Assembly (NCBI GenBank): GCA_020465985.1
Contig: JAANYP010002347.1
Location: 242,524-306,523, forward strand
Length of the DNA stretch: 64,000 bases
Source: Centrapalus pauciflorus
Lineage: Eukaryota; Streptophyta; Magnoliopsida; Asterales; Asteraceae
Direction of reading: 5' to 3'
The notes below the pieces were generated by a model. That model was not told where the DNA came from. It saw nothing but the letters and a program-made list of their open reading frames with translations, and made no database searches. Positions 35,069 to 45,514 of the stretch are shown one piece after another (within the stretch, counting starts at the first letter, position 1; each line of letters begins with the position of its first letter). A program made the translations under genes and the position numbers.

Positions 35069-36929
35069 TGTAACACCCTCCCCGATCCCGGAAATGCCAC
35101 GTCAATACAATACACAGGTGGCACATCTCAATAGCTCAATTACACATATGTCATAGGATAACTCGGAATCACCATTAATTAAAAACTTTCACATAATATT
35201 GTTTACACATCATTCACTGATTAACAATATCCCATAAAACACAAACTCTAACATAATTGATGACAAAGGCAGCTGCAATAGTCTTCACATAACGGCGAGT
35301 CTCTGATCAACAAGCCCAGCTACTGTACCCTTCGCTGAAACCCTGAACACGGAAGACTCGAATACGTAAGCTCGAAAGCTCGTGAGTACTCGAGGGTTAG
35401 ACTCTGCACAGTAAACACATAGCATGCGAACACGTAGCACATACACACAGCACAAGCTCAATCTCTGTCTCTGGCAATTAGCAGTATAGAGCAGATATGA
35501 ACACTCAGCATGAGATCCGAGGCCCTGCACACAATATCACTGAAGGGGACTCCTCCCCAGCTAACGACCGTGCGCACCGGTGGTTAGCCACAACCCTGTA
35601 GCACGGGCGCGAACCGGCTACAGGCCCTGTCGTGTATACACGCTCCAAGGACTGTTAGGGACAGTCAACCCACGCGATCTCACATCGCGAATCACCGTCC
35701 GTATGGAACTCATCACGGACCCCCGGACTGGATCTCATCTCATGCACACATATAACACATATGTGGGAAATAGAATCATACCTGGCGCCCACGTCCCTGT
35801 CTCATACACAGTACACAATACACATATACAAAGCTAACTGCACAATCATGACTCGGAAAACAGTCCCGCGGTTTAGAAAAGAACTCGGGTACTCACCTGA
35901 TCGATCCACTAATCCCGGAATCTCTGACTCGGCTCGGCTCGCTGACTCGTCCCTGAAATTACACACGGATCCCACTTGTTAATACAAATCCCACGAACAC
36001 ATATCGCAAACTCATAATGAACATGAACCCGACTCGGACTTAATTTCGATCCCCGACAGAACCCCGAAACAATCCCAATCGGAACCGAAACCCGACCAAT
36101 TCTCGAAACCCGACCCAAGACTCGACTCAAAGCAATTCCAACAAGACTCTGAATATACACAAAACCCATCCCGAGCAACCCCGAAGGAACCCGACACAAT
36201 TTGACCCAAAATCCCTTTCACAAGATTAACTTCGGATTTCTCCTGCAGGCCCTTGGTCGCGCCGCGGGGACTCTGGTGGTCGCGCCGCGACACCACGAAG
36301 CCCTGCACTCTTGACCTGCGATTTTCATGGCTACCAGGAGTATCACACCCCTTTCAATTCGATTTCAATCCCAAATAAACACATATAACCAGTACATGAT
36401 GACCCTTGCAATTCAGAAACTGATTTATACCATTCTCACAACACATAACACAATTAAGAACTTCAATTGAAGTTGCTTACCTCCTTGAAGCCTCAAGAAC
36501 ACCTATACACCAAGATGATGAGGATGTAAGGCTAAATCTCAGCTTTTACAAGCTAATTTAGAGCTTGGCTATAGCTTCTCCCTGCTGGAGCTCACACAAC
36601 ACACACATATACACTTTTAGGGCTCTTGCAAAGTGAAGAAGGAAAGAAAAGGATAACCATCTATATGTACGTCTTTATCTCAACCGGTCCCGAACCCAAT
36701 AATCCGAACCCGATACCACATTTTCGCAATTAATATCCTTTTAACCCATTGAACTCCACGAACCCAAATATATAATTAATCCACTAAATTTATAACCCGG
36801 AGACACGTAACTCGCAACCCGACACGTATCAATCCACTACTCGGGATCTCATTGGTCCAACCCAAATATAATTATTTAATTATCCACTAAAATAATTACA
36901 CGCAATTATCTCAAAATTGGGATGTTACA
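35069..36929 (-). repeat. Element E 5' LTR (right copy)
   Basis: 1861 bp. Differences from the left copy include a few transitions and a 2-bp shorter ACACAATA stretch near 35815-35825. Confidence 0.95.
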
Positions 36930-37233
36930 TTCTTGCTGTTCTCAGGTGTTGTGGATGAAGAGCCAACTACGTGATTACGGGTTTACACCAAAGAAAATTC
37001 CAATATATTGTGATTTTCAGAGCGCAATAGCTATTGCATCAAATCCGGTGCAACATTCAAAAACAAAACACATTGACATTCGGTATCATTTCATAAAAGA
37101 TCATGTAGAAAATGGAAATATAGAATTATATTTTGTACCTACTGAATATCAACTAGCTGATTTGTTTACCAAAGCGTTAGATGAAAAGCGGTTTAATTTT
37201 TTGGTATACAAATTAGGTATGTTGAATCGTTAA
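36930..37233 (+). pseudogene. Element D RNase H, second half
   Basis: It continues the RNase H interrupted at 30627: SQVLWMKSQLRDYG, then NPVQHSKTKHIDIRYHFI, ending ADLFTKALDEKRFNFLV. It closes at a stop at 37231-37233. The coding phase agrees with the upstream half once the insertion and one TSD copy are disregarded. Confidence 0.9.
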
Positions 37234-37370
37234 GATTTAATAATTCAGTAGTTTCAAAATATAATTTTAAAATTTTCAATTTTTTAGTGATTTTTATCTG
37301 ATGTTAAATTCATGAATCATAAAAAGTTTGTATTCTTTGGAATTTAACAAGATTTGGATTGTCATGTGCA

Positions 37371-37506
37371 GGGGGAGCAGAAAAGAAATTTATCTGATTT
37401 TGAGTAAATCTGATAAAAATTATTTGTTATTTTGTAGGGGGAGCAGAACTGAGAAAATGAATATACATTTGAGGGGGAGCAACTTTCAGAACTTCAAGGG
37501 GGAGCA
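37371..37506 (+). repeat. Four polypurine-tract-like repeats after pol in element D
   Basis: The word GGGGGAGCA occurs at about 37371-37379, 37436-37444, 37473-37481 and 37498-37506, each in a T-rich setting. The real PPT at 42988 is 5.5 kb away. Multiplied PPT-like words downstream of pol are a known Sirevirus trait, which supports the lineage call. Confidence 0.8.
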
Positions 37507-37756
37507 AATGAGTATTGTTAATATTTTTAATATTTTTATTTTTTTGTGTTTTCAATTTTTTTTTGAATTTTTTTTAAGTGTGTATATTTTTTTAAGTCCA
37601 TTTTAAAATTTTTTTTTGTTTGTTTTGTTTTGTTGTGTGTGGTGTTAAAAAAAAAATTTTTGAAATTCAAATTTTATCTTGATATTTGTTATTTTTTTTT
37701 TCTTAGTCACAATATTTGATTGAAAAGATAATTGGTGGGTTAATTTGGTTTAGATG

Positions 37757-37951
37757 ATGGGCCGGGTGTTTTCAAAAATAAAAAATAAAAAAAAATTCAA
37801 ATGGGCCGGGTGTTTTCAAGTTTGACTATAAATTTGAATTTTCAAATTCAAATCATTTTTTTCGGAAATTCTATTCCTTCATCTTCTCCAAAAAGCTTTC
37901 TTCACTTCTAAGAAACCCCAAACCCACAACCGACATCTTTTCATCAAAATT
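37757..37951 (+). promoter_or_regulatory. Candidate internal promoter and leader exon of the element D extra ORF
   Basis: Two identical 19-bp copies of ATGGGCCGGGTGTTTTCAA lie at 37757-37775 and 37801-37819. TGGGCC is the plant site II word, bound by TCP factors. TATAAAT follows at 37827-37833. A pyrimidine-rich leader (TTCTATTCCTTCATCTTCTCC-like) begins about 35-45 bases on and runs to a GTAAGT donor at 37952. The layout is that of an ordinary plant promoter with a leader intron. Start site and activity are inferred. Confidence 0.5.
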
Positions 37952-39269
37952 GTAAGTAAAAGTTCTTTATTTCAGTTTGATTGTTTATATTTTTAGTGTA
38001 TATGTTCAGTGTGAGTTGTTTGAAACTATGTGTTCGTATTTTTTGTTGTTTATGTTCTTGAGCGTTAATGGAGATTTCTACTGTTGGTTCATGAAATTGC
38101 AAATAATTGTGTGATGAAGTTCGTATTTGTATTATGACCATGAATCTGAAGTTTCATAAGTCATTTTTACATCACACAAACAGAATCATTGATTTTCATA
38201 ATGAAACAGTTTCGAGTTCATCAATAATCTGAAATTTGAATTTTAACAACTTTAAAGTTGTTTTTGTTCAAAGTTCAGTAAATCAAATGTGTTTAAAATA
38301 CATTTTCGAGGGGGGTACAAGTTTTAAAACACAGAAAAAGATCTCTGAACTTAAATTCATAAAATCAGTGAGTATTAGACTTGTAATAAAATAAAAAGAC
38401 ATTTCTCGAATAAAGCATCATTCGAGTTGCATAAAGAATCATTCGAGTTGCATCACGAGTCATTCGAGTTGCATCATGAGACATTCGAGTTGATTCATAT
38501 AAAACTCAAGAGTTAATCGAGTTAAGAGCAATAATATTCGAGAAACATTGGTGTATCATGCGAGTTGCAAGTGTGTGTGTAACACTTAGAAAATTTTCAG
38601 AACATAATTGCTTAAAGCTTATTCGAGTTGGGACAATGTTTTTATCGACAAAATGACTTAGTCATTCGAGTTGAGTGGTAGATTCTAAGGTTTCACTCAA
38701 GTTTAGTGAGTTTAACATGTCTTTCATTCGAGAATTTTCAAGACTTATTCGAGTTGAATCAAGCACTGTTCGAGTTATGTCATTGTTTATTCGAGTTTCA
38801 TGTATAAGTCATTCGAGTTTTATAGAGACTTATTCGAGTTTCATGTATACATCATTCGAGTTGTGTATAGGCTTATTCGAGTTTCATGTATACATCATTC
38901 GAGTTGTGTATAGGCTTGTTCGAGTTGTTTCATGTGACACCCGACATTGTTCAAGAGTCATTCGAAAAACTTGTAGTTTCATTCGAGTTTCAACAGAAAA
39001 TTTTTCTAAGTGTGGAATTTTTTATGTTTTACGAAAAATGTCACATTTTTTAAGAAATTGTTATAAATTTGTGTTTTTCTAACATTGGTCTCTAAACGAT
39101 TGACTCTGGAGTCCTTTCAATAATTATCTATTATTGTCCGGAATCCCGATGCCTTAAAAAGAAAATCACAAGTTTTTACAATTTCTGATAAAATGTTACA
39201 ATTTTTCTACATTTTGAAAGTTGTCATTTGTGTACATGATCTGACTATCAAGTTTTTGGATATTTACAG
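37952..39269 (+). other. Candidate 5' leader intron of the element D extra ORF
   Basis: It begins GTAAGTAAAAG and ends ATATTTACAG, close matches to plant splice consensus. The first ATG after the acceptor is at 39278, the start of the large ORF. The inside is AT-rich and contains the second TTCGA-type array. Confidence 0.5.
38400..38990 (+). repeat. Second ATTCGAGTT motif array of element D
   Basis: Roughly two dozen copies of ATTCGAGTT(G/T) fall inside the candidate leader intron. In 38405-38500 they are spaced exactly 21 bp (ATTCGAGTTGCATCA.GAG.C units). The same word family fills the gag leader at 23560-24130. Confidence 0.85.
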
Positions 39270-39277
39270 GTGTTCAA

Positions 39278-42200
39278 ATGGCATCTCCAGTACAATCTCA
39301 GAACTCCAATTCCTCTGACTCCCATTCATCATCAAATCATACCCTTGTATCTACCCCTGTTCGGTCTACTTCAGTTGCCCGTCCATCACAATCAAACATT
39401 ATCCCAGATAACCAGCTAGTAAAACCTAAACATTGCCTTCCTTTCCGAGATAATAACCATCGTCTAGATACCAAGGTTATTAAAGTTAGTCATCCTATCA
39501 TTGTTGACATTCTAAAAGGCCATCCATTAGGTTATCTGCTTCAATACAAACCGTCTATTCCACAAGTGTATCTACAACAACTTTGGCACACTGTCAAATT
39601 TGTTCCTGCTGACGGCAATCATCACTTTAAAGTGACAATAAACCAGTTCAAGACAAAAATCACTCTCGCCAGACTTCGTCACAATCTATTTCTTCCTAGA
39701 CGTATAGACACCGTTAACTTTCCAGAGTTGGCAGACTTTGAAGACTTTGTTTCAGATGAGGAGCTGGTACATGATTTAATCTGCTTGGGCTACTCAAAGC
39801 CACTACCGAAGAGCTCAAAGTTTCATAGGAATGGTTTAAATGGAGAATGGTATACACTCTTTGGAATCATAAATAGGTGTATGACTTCAAAGCACACAGG
39901 CATTGACAGATGCAGCCTTCATTGCTTGAGGATATTTCATGGGATAGCATTCAACAAGCATTATGATTATGCTCAGTGCATATGGGAGGATTTGAAAGAG
40001 ATTGTTCTTGCAAAAACTACAAATAGAGCAAGAAAATTTGTTCCGCTTCAGAGATTCATACAGATTCTTATCCGAGGGATTCTTCGTGCTAATGAAAATA
40101 TTCCGAAGCGAGCCAATTCTCAGAGATGTCCGGATTATGTTATGATGAGCTTACACGAAGTACCGGACTCCCCAAATGCAAACATTATGCCAATTCCAGA
40201 GTCTTTGCTTAAATATGCGGATCAAGAGAGTGAGAATGTGAGATTATATAGGATAGATCATGCTCCGATAGAGACCCAGGAACCGGGATCTCTTAGCCCA
40301 GGAGCTTTAAGAATAGAGGAACCTCAGCAAGGGGCTGAAGTTCAGGTTGCCCATTCTGAGAGTGAGGGAGATGTTAGTGTAAGGGGTGGTGAGGAAGAAG
40401 CTGAAAAATCAGATTCTGAGAGAACGTTGTCAGATATTCAAGAAGAAGAAGGAGAAGGTGATGATGATGATGATGGTGATGATGGAGGTGATCATCATGA
40501 GGGAGGTGGAATGATGATAGATATTGTAGAAATTGCTAAAGAGAGTGTGAGGGATACCATTACCCTAAAAAGCCGGGAATTAACCACATCTACTGTTAGC
40601 TCTCCTATGAGAGTTAGCATTGAACAAGTCAGTATCCCACTGACAATTGCACACCCACCTATCCACTCAGTCTCCTCTCAACAGGAGACTGTTTCAATTG
40701 AGCACAGGGATGAACCATTTAATCTATCCGAAAGTCACTTGGACTTAATGGATATTGAAACAAGTGCACAACTGCCCGTGTGTATGACTTCTTTTCAATC
40801 ACTGAGTCTAGCTCCTATACAGCTTAGGACACTTGAGTCACCTTCATTAGTTGAAGTTAGTGTGGTTGAACTTAGTGTTCCCACAGGAACATCCTTAGTA
40901 ACGGAAGCATTTGTTGCTCCGTCACTTGAAGAGGGTGGAAGTCCAGTCAGAGAAACAACTTTACCTACTCTGAGCACTGGCCACACAGAAGTACTTTATA
41001 CAAGTTCGACTGCTGTGACAACTGGAAGGCTACGTGACCCAGTGGTGACATTATCCCCATTCGTTACTGAATCAATGTTGACAAAAGCATTGAATGACGC
41101 TGTGTCTGGAGTAAACACACATGTATCTACTCAATTAGCTGAGGTCATGGCACAGATGTCTAACATCTAGAAGATTTTAAAGGGGAAGGATGTTGCAGAG
41201 GAATCGGTCAAGTAGTCTGAATCAAAACAAGCCATTGAAGAATTAATTAAAAGAAGAATTGCAGGACTTTGTATTTGAACAGTTTGATGAGATGAGAGAA
41301 CGCATGATCAGTTTGGAAAGAACAGTGATAACAGCGTTAGGTAATCTATCAGAAAGGGTGGCTGTAGTAGAAGAAACTTGCAAGGCTCAAGCTTCCTCAT
41401 CCAAGAGGAAACATGATGAGCATGATGAGGACTCCGATGATGCTCCTCATGAGGGGGAGAAGAGGAGAAAGCTTGATGAACCAACACCTGGGGTATTAAT
41501 GATTACATACCCAGAAAAGGAGCCGGAAGTTCAGGAGAGAGAAGGTGGGGGCTCTAAAGAATCAGCTGGTGAACAAAGAGAGCTGGGATTGATTCTTCAT
41601 GAAGATGTTCCAGTTCCTTTGAACATTCAGTCTGATATTTATCACTTTGTTGAGTATATTGATTCAGATGAAGACATTCAAGAGAAGAGTCATGAGCTAA
41701 GTATTCAAGGTATAGGAGAAGAGAGAGAGGAGTATATTGAAGTATCAGAAGATGATGATATAATTGCTTTGACTGATGTTGATTTCAGAGCTGAAAGGAT
41801 TGAGGAGGAGGAAGAGTTAGTTGAGGAAATTTTGAAGGATGCTGAATCTACACCAACGGTTGAAAAGCCTGAGGTGGTTGTACAAGTTAAAGAGGAATTT
41901 GAAGAGTTTCAAGTTGAGAGCAGTGTGGCTCAAGATCAGGTTGTGCTGAATGAGGTTGAAGTGATGGATAGGTTTTTCAACGAGTATGTACTTGCAGATG
42001 AATCTAAGAAACAACATAGACTTAGATTTGAAGCTCAACAAGTGGTTCAGAGGGAAATACAAGATATGTTGACATTGTTAAATAAGGATGAGATCAGCAA
42101 GAAGAAGGTGAAAAAGCTTGAGCTTCCAGAGAATAGATCTGCGGAATTTATTAGAAAAAGGAACAAGATGCCGTATATTGAAGATATTCTGGGGAAACGG

Positions 42201-42968
42201 ATCTTTTGCAAGAAACAAGCTCCATGTTCATTCCACAAGTTGTTTAGAGTTCTAGAGCCGAACATGCCTAATCTGGTTAACTATGCCAGTTTTCTGAGAA
42301 ACAAAACCCAGGAGGTTGAAAAGGTCAAGAGTGAATTCAGAATAGTTGACCTGGTGAAGATTGAAAAAGAAAGATTTCTCAAGATTTTTTATCCAAAGTT
42401 CACTGTTACTAGATCAGATGGAAATACCTATGTGTTCACAGAAGCTGATATGTTCAACATGCACCTGGTTGATATTGAAGATCTTTTTGATGAATTGTGC
42501 AGAAATAAACGAAATGAACATTGTAGATTTGCACTTAAGACATTGTTTCATTTCATGCATACCAAGTTGGTATTAATGTCAGTGCAAGATCTACAGATCG
42601 GAGTTGAACGTGGCATGAGGAAGATCAACATGACAGCGCCTCACAGAGTTATCAAATTTGCTGGTGAGCTGAAAGAATTCCAAGTGATCATGGTGAAGCA
42701 TCCAGCAGTCATGTTTAAAGATCGGAATAAGAAGTTAAGAGCAATGAGGAGTGTAGAGCTGAACAAGTTTTCAGATGGAACTTTGATTAAAGTTTTAAGT
42801 GGTTTGAAAGGTAAGCTTGCAGCAGATCAGAAAAGAAAGACGAAGAAAGGAGCTTTATCTGTTAACGACCGAAAACTCATGGTTGAATTTATTTCTAAAA
42901 TTGAATGGAGACTTTATGATCGTAAAAGTGTTAGAAGATTTGAACAAAAGCTGGGCTTGTCGATTTAA
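39278..42968 (+). pseudogene. Element D extra 3' ORF (Sirevirus type), broken in the middle
   Basis: The first part is open from the ATG at 39278 (MASPVQSQNSNSSDS) to a TAG at 41168-41170. A second TAG near 41213 and a shift near 41250 separate it from the second open part, 41259-42968. Together they would be about 1,200 residues. The N-terminal domain (residues about 50-260) shares spaced words with the A/F family: GYLL..KP.I...Y..QLW, LGYSK, NGLNGEWYTL, KHTGIDR, FNKHY. Acidic segments follow, then a coiled coil around the break (EQFDEMRERMISLERTV), another acidic segment, and a conserved basic C-terminal domain (PYIEDILGKRIFCKKQAPCS, FHFMHTKLVLMSVQDLQ). No signal peptide, membrane segment or known catalytic motif is visible. 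Function unknown. The position corresponds to the env-like ORF reported in SIRE1, but an envelope identity is not supported here. Confidence 0.75.
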
Positions 42969-42987
42969 CGACTTTGCTATTTTCATC

Positions 42988-42999
42988 AAAGGGGGAGAA
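42988..42999 (+). other. Element D polypurine tract
   Basis: AAAGGGGGAGAA sits immediately before the 3' LTR (43000). Confidence 0.9.
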
Positions 43000-43290
43000 T
43001 GTTAGAATATGTTTTAGTTGATGAAAAACAAAGTCTAGGGGCTACTTTGTATTTCCTTGATAGTTAGTGGAATTGTATATATAGTATCTTTGACTTTCTA
43101 TTTTGATATAGATCTAACAGTTATCATTTGTACACATTCAATTCAGAGAAAGGAGCTACTGTTCACGAATATTCTCAATCATCATTTTGTAATCATCAGT
43201 TCTTCAATAATCATTCGGTCAGTGTTAATTCCTTTTATTGTTCTTAATAATTTCATATTGTTGATTGATTGGTAGAAACTTAATTTCACA
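43000..43290 (+). repeat. Element D 3' LTR (291 bp)
   Basis: Matches 22818-23110 and is followed by TSD CCATG at 43291-43295. Confidence 0.92.
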
Positions 43291-43295
43291 CCATG

Positions 43296-44253
43296 ACTTG
43301 GACACCAATACTATTTTTCGAACCTACTTGGACTTTTAACCTCTTACTTAACTAGGTTAACAACTCCCATGCTTCGTCATCCTCTTTAGCCAAAAAGGTT
43401 CCGCCAGAAGCGGCCGTAATCATATTTCTACTTTCTTGACTTACCTCATCAAAGAAGTTTTTGATTAGCATCCATTTAGAAATTCCATGATGTGAGCATG
43501 TTCTTAATAATTCATTTAACCTATCAAACACTTCATGAAATTGTTCTCCAGGTCTTTGTTTAAATCCAGTTATCTCTTTACGTTTTTCTGTAGTTTTACT
43601 AATTGGATAATATCCAGTTAAAATTCTTTTTTCATTTCATCCCAACTAGTTATAATATTAGTAGGCAATGACACGAACCAGTTTTTCGCTTATTCTTTCA
43701 AGGAGAAAGGAAATAGTCTAAGCTTAAGTGCGTCTACGGTCATTCCCCTAACATGGTTGGCCTTACATATAGCAGTGATTTCCACTAAGTGCTCATACGG
43801 TTCTTCGCTTGGTGCTCTGCGAAAAACCTGTATGATGCTAAATAGTTGATGCCTAATTTCGGGCTCATTATCCGTAATTGGATAGAGAATGGGTGATGGA
43901 TCAGGAATATCACCCAGCCTATAATGGGATTCTACGGTTAGTCGCTCTCCAATGGCTTTGTTGTTTTGTTTGACTTCGATAAGAGTGTTATCGACCTTCT
44001 CGTCTTCCGAATTAGATAATTTTTCAGCGCGTATCTCAGGAACAACGTTCTTACTTTCGTTAGCTTGTTGTGCGGCTCGTGTATTAGATCTAGTGGTTTT
44101 TTCTATTTCCGAATCAAATTTCAATGGTGAAACTCTACTGGAATAGCGTGTGTGCATAAACCTATGAGAACTAGGTGAAGAACTAGAGTTTTTCTTTTTG
44201 TTAAGAATCGATGCTTGCGCCACGATTCTCTTTCCTAATAATACTAAAGGCAA
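43296..44253 (-). pseudogene. Element B gag, N-terminal part
   Basis: 43690-44253 holds the Athila Gag entry region ending in ALKLRLFPFSLKE, the classic start of the capsid core. The rest of the core continues to 43296 with several stops (for example AKNWFVSLPTN, then a stop before LDIIQL). The open frame at 44253 begins with TTG; the first ATG in it is in MHTRYSSRVSPLKF. It is interrupted by element D and continues at 22803. Confidence 0.8.
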
Positions 44254-44392
44254 TAAAAACTAAAACTAAGCAAATAGAAGAATAGCAAATAAACAGTTTA
44301 AATAAACAATTAAAGCAGATAGGCAAATAAACTGAAATAAACTAAACTAAACTAAGCTAATTACCAAAATATGTGACTTTAAGCGCAACCGC

Positions 44393-44410
44393 TCCCCGGC
44401 AACGGCGCCA
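44393..44410 (-). other. Element B primer-binding site (tRNA-Asp type)
   Basis: The minus strand reads TGGCGCCGTTGCCGGGGA, the primer site typical of Athila elements. Confidence 0.85.
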
Positions 44411-44415
44411 AAATT

Positions 44416-45509
44416 TGATACGAGTGTCGTTACCTCGCCAAAAATAACCCCTAAATACTTTAGAAGCTAGGGTAAGTAGGGATCGTGTCCACAGGGAGTG
44501 AGAGGTTATTTGCACGTATTCGAGCGACTAGCGTTGCAAACTTAATTAATTGGAAAAAGTGAATGATTGAGAAAGATCGTTACTTTCTTTATAAAACTAA
44601 ATACTTGTGCGATTGTAAAAGAAAACTTAATTGATTTGATTGATTAAATACATTAAGAAAGATAATCACTCCCGGATTCCACACTTCGCTTCGTGTTTAC
44701 TTTCACGAAAAATATAAAGATTACATAGACATAACCTTTTTATAATTGTTGATAGTATCGTTACGTGATCTTGGGCATAGCGCGTGTTACTTTGATTACT
44801 CGTATTAATTAAACATGTAACTCGGCACGAACAATAAAATATCAACGAACTATCTTACGAAACACAATGAACTAAATAACAATCATTCGTTTATAATCCG
44901 AACACAAACAATAAAAGCATGCAAACATAAAGAATCGTTCATAAAAAAAAAATAAACATTTAGTGTTGTACTTCCTCCGAGAATTAATAACGCGAGCTTA
45001 GCTGGACATTGTTGGTGTGATACTCCAGAGTTGTGGGTTCATCCTTAGCAGCGCCGTAGCTTGTCTCGTTCGCTCTTCGTAGCCGTATTCGCTCAACCGT
45101 AACCTATTCTAAGCTTTTTCTCTCCAAAAACGCGACCTTTTTTTCGTCTGGGATATTGTATTTATGGGCTAGGCACAGGTGTAGGCCTGCGCCCCCCTTG
45201 CGCCTGGGTCTGCGCTAGGGCTACATCTGGTTCTACGCTTCTCGTATTTTGAAGGCAAAAACATTTTGGTGAGCACTCGGCTGGGGATCAGAGTTGCGCC
45301 CCCCCCCCCCCCCCCCCCCCCCGCCTTGCGCTTGGCTTTCTAAAAATGTTCTCCGATTTCGCTCAATTTCGCCAGACTTCAACTTAAAATGGTTACCTAC
45401 ACAAGCAATGAAATTTATCAATGGTAGCAAATTCTACGGCACATTTCCATTAAAAACCAACTCTTTTATACTTTAAATACAACCCGATCATAAGGAAAAT
45501 GGAATAACA
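44416..45509 (-). repeat. Element B 5' LTR (about 1.1 kb)
   Basis: On the minus strand it would begin TGTTATTCCATTTTCC and end CTCGTATCA just before AATTTTGGCGCC and the primer site. A TATA-like CATAAATAC lies near 45165-45175 (minus). No second copy was found in the window, so the outer border rests on the TG/CA rule and the abrupt change to copia pol at about 45515. Confidence 0.6.
45299..45322. repeat. Homopolymer C(24) in the element B LTR
   Basis: 24 uninterrupted C on the plus strand (G on the sense strand of the element). Its length is probably unreliable in assembly. Confidence 0.9.
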
Positions 45510-45514
45510 CGATA

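Larger units (their letters stand above)
30628..36929 (-). mobile_element. Element E: gag-only Ty3/gypsy derivative (TR-GAG-like), nested in element D
   Basis: TSD TTCTT at 30623-30627 and 36930-36934. LTRs are 30628-32490 and 35069-36929. The minus orientation is set by the primer site (35054-35065) and the polypurine tract (by 32491). The interior is only 2.58 kb and holds one long gag ORF with no protease, RT, RNase H or integrase. Gag-bearing non-autonomous elements of this type are known in plants as TR-GAGs. The LTRs differ at only about ten positions in 1.86 kb by eye, so this is the youngest insertion in the window. It splits element D's RNase H. Confidence 0.92.
22818..43290 (+). mobile_element. 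Element D: Sirevirus-like Ty1/copia retrotransposon, with element E nested in it
   Basis: Short LTRs (22818-23110 and 43000-43290) begin TGTTAGAATATG and end TTTCACA, with TSD CCATG at 22813-22817 and 43291-43295. An initiator-tRNA primer site follows the 5' LTR, and a clean AAAGGGGGAGAA tract precedes the 3' LTR. Order: leader with a motif array, long gag with one zinc knuckle and a coiled coil, protease-integrase-RT-RNase H, a 2 kb spacer with four PPT-like repeats and a promoter-like block, then a very large extra ORF. Without the 6.3 kb nested insertion the element would be about 14.2 kb, long even for this lineage. Stops and frameshifts make this copy inactive. Confidence 0.9.
8590..45509 (-). 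mobile_element. Element B: Athila-like Ty3/gypsy retrotransposon, host of the nested insertions
   Basis: Reading leftwards on the minus strand the order is: LTR (44416-45509), tRNA-Asp-type primer site (44393-44410), gag N-terminus, [element D insertion], gag C-terminus, protease, RT, RNase H, integrase, a 1.4 kb spacer, and an env-position ORF split by element C. The FMDD reverse-transcriptase motif, the protease context with GASVN, the TYNPGW/NFSW words of gag and the TGGCGCCGTTGCCGGGGA primer site are all Athila hallmarks. Every ORF has stops or frameshifts, so this is a dead, older element. The left border is uncertain. Confidence 0.75.

Noticed and set aside
39278..42968. Calling the extra ORF an envelope gene because of its position after pol
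   Set aside because: No signal peptide, membrane segment or surface/transmembrane cleavage site is visible in any of the three homologues.
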